Of a stretch of DNA of 10,094 nucleotides, positions 6,367 to 10,094 are shown one piece after another. The first letter of the stretch is position 1; each line of letters starts with the position of its first letter. Source of the DNA: CAINEC01 sp046073825 (GTDB taxonomy: Bacteria > Bacteroidota > Bacteroidia > AKYH767-A > OLB10); contig JBJTMY010000109.1 in assembly GCA_046073825.1 (NCBI GenBank), forward strand, positions 1-10,094, written 5' to 3'. Both the position numbers and the translations under genes were made by a program. The notes beneath the pieces are model-generated. The model was given only the letters and a program-made list of their open reading frames with translations. It did not search any database and had not been told where the DNA came from.

Positions 6367-7641
6367 TTACATTAAATCTTTGCCGATGTCTTTGCGGTAA
6401 TAAGCATAATCAAAATTAATTTGATGCGCTGTTTGATACGATTTGTCTAATGCTCCTTGTAAAGTATCTGCTAATGAAGTAACGGCAAACACTCTACCTC
6501 CGTTCGTTACTACCTGCCCGTTAGTAAGTGCTGTTCCAGAATGAAACACGATGCTTTCAGAAGGTTTTTCTAATCCTTTTACTTCAAATCCTTTTTCATA
6601 ATTCCCAGGGTATCCACCAGAAACCATCACCACTGTAGTGGCAAAGCGTGAGTCAATTTGTAAATCGATGCTGTCTAATTCTTGTTTACCTGTTGCCATC
6701 ATCAAGTTAGCAAAATCACTTTGAATACGAGGTAAAACAGCTTCCGTTTCAGGATCGCCCATGCGGCAATTATATTCAATCACAAAGGGTTCTCCACCCA
6801 TATTCATCAAGCCAATAAAAATAAATCCTTTATAATCGATTTGATCTTTTACTAATCCTGCAATAGTAGGTTTAACAATTTTGTTTTCTACTTTTTCTAA
6901 GAAAGTTGCATCTGCAAATGGAACGGGTGATACTGCTCCCATACCACCGGTGTTTAATCCGCTATCTCCTTCGCCTATGCGTTTATAATCTTTTGCTGAT
7001 GGAAGTAGTTTGTAATTTTTTCCATCTGTTAAAACGAACACAGAAAGTTCAATGCCTTTTAAAAATTCTTCAATCACTACTTTCTCTCCTGCTTTTCCAA
7101 ATTTACCATCGCCTAACATCGATTTTAATTCTTGTTTGGCTTCGTTGATATCATCAATAATTAAAACACCTTTACCAGCAGCTAATCCATCTGCTTTTAA
7201 AACGAATGGAGGATTTAATGTTTCTAAAAACTGATAACCTTCTTCTAATTTTGAGTACGTAAAACTTTTATAGGCCGCGGTAGGAACACCATGACGTTGC
7301 ATAAATTCTTTACTGAAATCTTTACTTCCTTCTAATTGGGCTCCTGTTTTAGAAGGACCAATCACAGGAATATTTTTCAATGCATCATCAGCTTGAAAAA
7401 AATCAACTATACCATTTACTAATGGATCTTCTGGTCCTACCACCACTAAGTCAATTTGCTCTGATACTACTGTATTTTTTATTGCTTCAAAATCATTCAC
7501 ACCAATAGAAATATTTTTTCCGCAGGATGCTGTTCCTGCGTTGCCTGGTGCAATAAATAGAGCTGAACAATTCGGACTAGCACTTAATGAACGCGCAAAT
7601 GCATGCTCACGTCCGCCAGAACCTAATAATAAAATTCGCAT
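6367..7641 (-). CDS. purD: Phosphoribosylamine-glycine ligase (GAR synthetase)
   Basis: PurD joins phosphoribosylamine to glycine using ATP, the second step of purine synthesis in the cytosol. The 424 residues match the family. The N-terminal domain opens with MRILLLGSGGREHAFA (1-16) and has APGNAGTA (31-38) and VVVGPEDPLVNGI (66-78). The ATP-grasp part shows KADGLAAGKGV (149-159), EEFLKGIELSVF (191-202), PSAKDYKRIGEGDSGLNTGG (214-233), and the metal-binding EYNCRMGDPETE (289-300, with Glu289 and Asn291). The C-terminal domain ends in NGGRVFAV (380-387) and YYRKDIG (414-420). No key residue is missing. It starts 80 bp after the upstream secreted-protein gene on the same strand; no strong terminator lies between, but no clear promoter either (TAATTTCG at 7677-7684 minus, one mismatch from TAnnTTTG, is a weak candidate). 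recO follows one base later. Confidence 0.97.
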   Translation of the reverse strand: MRILLLGSGGREHAFARSLSASPNCSALFIAPGNAGTASCGKNISIGVNDFEAIKNTVVSEQIDLVVVGPEDPLVNGIVDFFQADDALKNIPVIGPSKTGAQLEGSKDFSKEFMQRHGVPTAAYKSFTYSKLEEGYQFLETLNPPFVLKADGLAAGKGVLIIDDINEAKQELKSMLGDGKFGKAGEKVVIEEFLKGIELSVFVLTDGKNYKLLPSAKDYKRIGEGDSGLNTGGMGAVSPVPFADATFLEKVENKIVKPTIAGLVKDQIDYKGFIFIGLMNMGGEPFVIEYNCRMGDPETEAVLPRIQSDFANLMMATGKQELDSIDLQIDSRFATTVVMVSGGYPGNYEKGFEVKGLEKPSESIVFHSGTALTNGQVVTNGGRVFAVTSLADTLQGALDKSYQTAHQINFDYAYYRKDIGKDLM

Positions 7642-7721
7642 ATAGAGTGGTTCGTTGATTAGATAAATAACGGTTACGAAATTAGTTATTCATCTTCAAA
7701 AAAGATTCAACCAAGTGTGAT

Positions 7722-9773
7722 TTATTCCACTACAAAGCGACTAACCGATAATTGCGATTGAGTACGTGTATGCAAGAAGTAAATACCTGAAGGAATATTT
7801 ACCAACGGTAAAGTAAATTCATCTGTAAAGTTTGTGGTGCCTTTCGTCACTAATTGTCCATTGCTAGTGTACAATGAATATTCTTCAATCGGGTCAATTT
7901 CTGATTTAATAGTAATATAATCTTTTGCAGGATTAGGATAAACCTGTATTGCAGAGTTATTACTGATCGCTTCTAATCCTGTACTACTACAGGTTCCAGG
8001 CATACTTAAGTCGAGCCACGTAAGTCGAGAAGCAATCCAGCTTTTTAATTTTGATATTTCTCCTGCGTAAGTAGTTGGAATAGGTGAGGGGTTTGGCCAA
8101 ACATACGTCCCTAAAATAGGCCACTGCTGAAAATTTCTTGTTTCACTTTCCTGTAAATAAGTAGAAACAGAATCGATATAATTATTAATGCTCGAAGTGC
8201 TTAATATAGTGCTCCGCAATTGCGTATAACGACATTTTAATTTATTCGCATAGATAGGGTCACTTAATAATTTTGCCCACCAAAAAGGCACTTGAAATCC
8301 AGTGGTACTGCAATTATACGTATAGCTCCATCCGGTAGTATATTGTCCGCCACAATAATCTGCATTACCATAGGCAATATCATAATCCCAAATAGGTCCA
8401 GCACATAAACGATTTCCTTTCGTGATTTTTTCTTTATATAAATACGAGCTGATACGATAACCATCTACATTTTTTGAAATTTCGTTCATGATAAAAAAAT
8501 CAATAAAGCTAGAATCGTTAATGTACTTATAATATCCAGTAACTGGGTTGGTATATTGGGCTCCATGTAATGCTTGTTCAAAGCTATCAACAAATGCATG
8601 AATGTAATTGGATTGTTGTGCGGTGATGCTTGCATCATCTGGATAATCATGTAAGATAAATGGAATCTGTCCGTTATTTACTGGAGGAAACGCTGAACTA
8701 AATCCACCACCACCACCGCTACCCGTTGCTTTATCTACTTTTAGTATATACCCTCCCGTTATATCCACTGCACTGGTATCAAGTGGCGTTAATTTAGAAA
8801 TATCTACGCGGTGATTATCACGTTTGATTTTTTCCATCAAGATATAAACCCCAGCATATACACTGTTCACAAACACTTCAACATATTTTGTTCGGGACGC
8901 ATACCGGCCCATTTGATTAAACAAATAATACGATGTTACATTACGCAATAGAGATTTATCGGTGTAGTTGGCGTTTAAAATCCAGTCACTTTCCGCAGGG
9001 AAACCTAAAATAGAAGTATCTATAGAAACGCCTGCTGAATCCCACGTTTCAAAGCCAAAGGATTTTTTAGGAAATGTTTGAGAAGAGGATCCACGCACTT
9101 CAATGCCAATGTTACCATTATAGGTATATACAGTATCGGTGATGTAATTACGTAACCCCGGACCGTTATCAATAATTTGCATGTTGGATAAAACCTTTGG
9201 TTCATCTACAATAGTATTACCAAGTGTATTGATTTTTATTATTGGTAAATTACTTGAAGTAAAAGGAAATGGTTGTCCTGTATTGGGCCCGAATTTAATA
9301 GACCAGCTATTTAAAATTCCTGCATCATTGGCATAGGCGTCTAAAATATACAGTTGCCAATTGCCATTTGGATTTAACCCGTTGTTCACTACATACAATG
9401 GGCTTTCCGGGCGATACGTTCCATTAAACGGAGCTGAGCCCGACGAAATAAAGTTCGTCGATAGATCGCTAAATACGGTGTTGGTATAATTATTTCCACC
9501 ACCACCATTACCTGTTGAGAGCTCGATGTATGTATTGTCGGGGGCAATCAAAAAAATGTTTAAATCACTGTCATAGGTATGCGTAATATTGATGGTTACA
9601 TTCTCAATGCCGAATGTACTGCTTAATGCCGTTTGGGGGATAGTCGATATCGTTAGAGGAAAAGAAATTGGAGTTTGATTATCAGGAATAGGCCCGCCAC
9701 CGCCAATAAATGTTTGTGCATTAGTGAAGTTGAATAGTAAGATTAGTAGGAATGGAAGTATGTATTTTTTCAT
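7722..9773 (-). CDS. Secreted P-domain/CotH-domain protein with T9SS sorting tail
   Basis: A 683-residue modular exported protein. Residues 1-19 form a Sec signal peptide (cut before Gln20). Residues about 35-162 resemble a proprotein convertase P-domain (YDSDLNIFLIAPDNT, 67-81; GNWQLYILDAYANDAG, 137-152), though no protease domain is present. Residues about 176-590 match CotH-type proteins: EVRGSSSQTFPKKSFGFE (225-242), DWILNANYTDKSLLRN (263-278), FVNSVYAGVYILMEKIK (301-317), MNEISKNVDGYR (429-440) and GPIWDYDIAYGN (459-470). The CotH fold is an atypical kinase in spore formers and some pathogens; activity here is unproven. Residues about 605-683 are a type A T9SS C-terminal domain (VYPNPAKDYITI, 611-622; IPSGIYFLHT, 660-669), so it should pass through the Por system and be surface-attached or released. 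All five cysteines (457, 474, 488, 514, 595) lie in the C-terminal half. Glycine-rich runs occur at 24-27, 90-93 and 353-357. Confidence 0.88.
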   Translation of the reverse strand: MKKYILPFLLILLFNFTNAQTFIGGGGPIPDNQTPISFPLTISTIPQTALSSTFGIENVTINITHTYDSDLNIFLIAPDNTYIELSTGNGGGGNNYTNTVFSDLSTNFISSGSAPFNGTYRPESPLYVVNNGLNPNGNWQLYILDAYANDAGILNSWSIKFGPNTGQPFPFTSSNLPIIKINTLGNTIVDEPKVLSNMQIIDNGPGLRNYITDTVYTYNGNIGIEVRGSSSQTFPKKSFGFETWDSAGVSIDTSILGFPAESDWILNANYTDKSLLRNVTSYYLFNQMGRYASRTKYVEVFVNSVYAGVYILMEKIKRDNHRVDISKLTPLDTSAVDITGGYILKVDKATGSGGGGGFSSAFPPVNNGQIPFILHDYPDDASITAQQSNYIHAFVDSFEQALHGAQYTNPVTGYYKYINDSSFIDFFIMNEISKNVDGYRISSYLYKEKITKGNRLCAGPIWDYDIAYGNADYCGGQYTTGWSYTYNCSTTGFQVPFWWAKLLSDPIYANKLKCRYTQLRSTILSTSSINNYIDSVSTYLQESETRNFQQWPILGTYVWPNPSPIPTTYAGEISKLKSWIASRLTWLDLSMPGTCSSTGLEAISNNSAIQVYPNPAKDYITIKSEIDPIEEYSLYTSNGQLVTKGTTNFTDEFTLPLVNIPSGIYFLHTRTQSQLSVSRFVVE

Positions 9774-9980
9774 CGGTAACTGTTGAAGTATAAAAATACA
9801 AAAAAAGCACTGAACTTAACTAAGGTTGCTAGCTTGTTGAAAATGCAGGTGGTAATTGTGCATTCAATGCAACATGATTTGACCTCTCCTTCCCGATCGC
9901 TCCCGAAGTTTCAGGACGGGATATGAAGGAGGAGGATTATTTCAGGTCCCTCCATTGAAGGGATTTAGGGAGGTATAACT
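9774..9980. repeat. Intergenic palindromic repeats between lepA and the CotH-domain gene
   Basis: In this 207-bp gap, CCTCTCCTTC (9883-9892) can pair with GAAGGAGGAGG (9925-9935) with one bulge. Inside it, TCCCG (9901-9905) pairs with CGGGA (9917-9921). TCCCGA is also directly repeated ten bases apart (9891 and 9901). A second palindrome, TCCCT (9947-9951) with AGGGA (9959-9963), has an alternative AGGGA at 9967-9971. No T-run follows on the minus strand, so a terminator role for lepA is unproven. These resemble dispersed intergenic palindromes. A TATTTTTA box at 9791-9798 (minus) is a weak -7 candidate for the downstream gene. Confidence 0.6.
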
Positions 9981-10094
9981 TTAATCAAGTTTTAATACCG
10001 CGAGAAAGGCTTGTTGAGGAATTTCTACGCTACCCACCTGGCGCAGTCTTTTCTTTCCTTCTTTTTGCTTCTCTAATAATTTACGCTTGCGGGA
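9981..10094 (-). CDS. lepA: Elongation factor 4 (LepA), C-terminal fragment
   Basis: The last 37 codons of a minus-strand gene that continues beyond the window, ending in TAA at 9981-9983. The residues include SRKRKLLEKQKEGKKR (1-16 of the visible part), then RQVGSVEIPQQAFLAVL, then the end KLD. This is the conserved, basic C-terminal domain of LepA/EF-4, the ribosome-binding GTPase that promotes back-translocation or initiation fitness; the E. coli protein ends with the closely similar KLLEKQKEGKKRMK and VELPQEAFLAIL. The GTPase domains lie outside the window. The match is short but highly characteristic and in frame to the window edge. The gene is separated from the next one on this strand by 207 bp of repeats. 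Confidence 0.9.
   Translation of the reverse strand, partial: SRKRKLLEKQKEGKKRLRQVGSVEIPQQAFLAVLKLD

Overview
This AT-rich window looks like chromosomal DNA from a member of the Bacteroidota. Three things support this. A secreted protein ends in a type A T9SS sorting domain (residues ~605-683). A TAnnTTTG-type -7 promoter box lies upstream of one gene. The gene gaps carry short palindromic repeats of a kind I recall from this phylum. No phage, plasmid or IS gene is visible.

Layout: (1) 27-1928 (+) encodes a 633-residue divergent PurF-type amidophosphoribosyltransferase, followed by a terminator that can work in both directions. (2) Three genes read on the minus strand between 5064 and 2029: a complete aldehyde dehydrogenase (ALDH), a 287-residue degenerate ALDH-like protein lacking the catalytic domain, and, from its own likely promoter, an exported protein of unknown function. 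(3) The 575 bp at 5065-5639 hold no gene. They carry a GC-rich cluster of small hairpins and an AT-rich repeat array that includes two identical terminator-like hairpins. (4) Minus strand 7641-5640: purD and recO, one base apart. (5) Minus strand 9773-7722: a large secreted P-domain/CotH-domain protein with a T9SS tail. (6) 9774-9980: an intergenic stretch with palindromic repeats. (7) 9981-10094 (minus): the last 37 codons of lepA, a gene easily missed because only its 3' end is present.

Two genes belong to purine biosynthesis (the purF-like gene and purD, steps 1 and 2), but they lie on opposite strands about 4.4 kb apart and are not an operon. The most interesting points are the ALDH plus ALDH-pseudoenzyme pair, which resembles a split version of the two-domain ALDH16 architecture; the PurF-like enzyme with altered oxyanion-hole and Fe-S positions; the P-domain/CotH/T9SS fusion; and the duplicated terminator array behind recO. 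No wholly new defence or mobile system was found.
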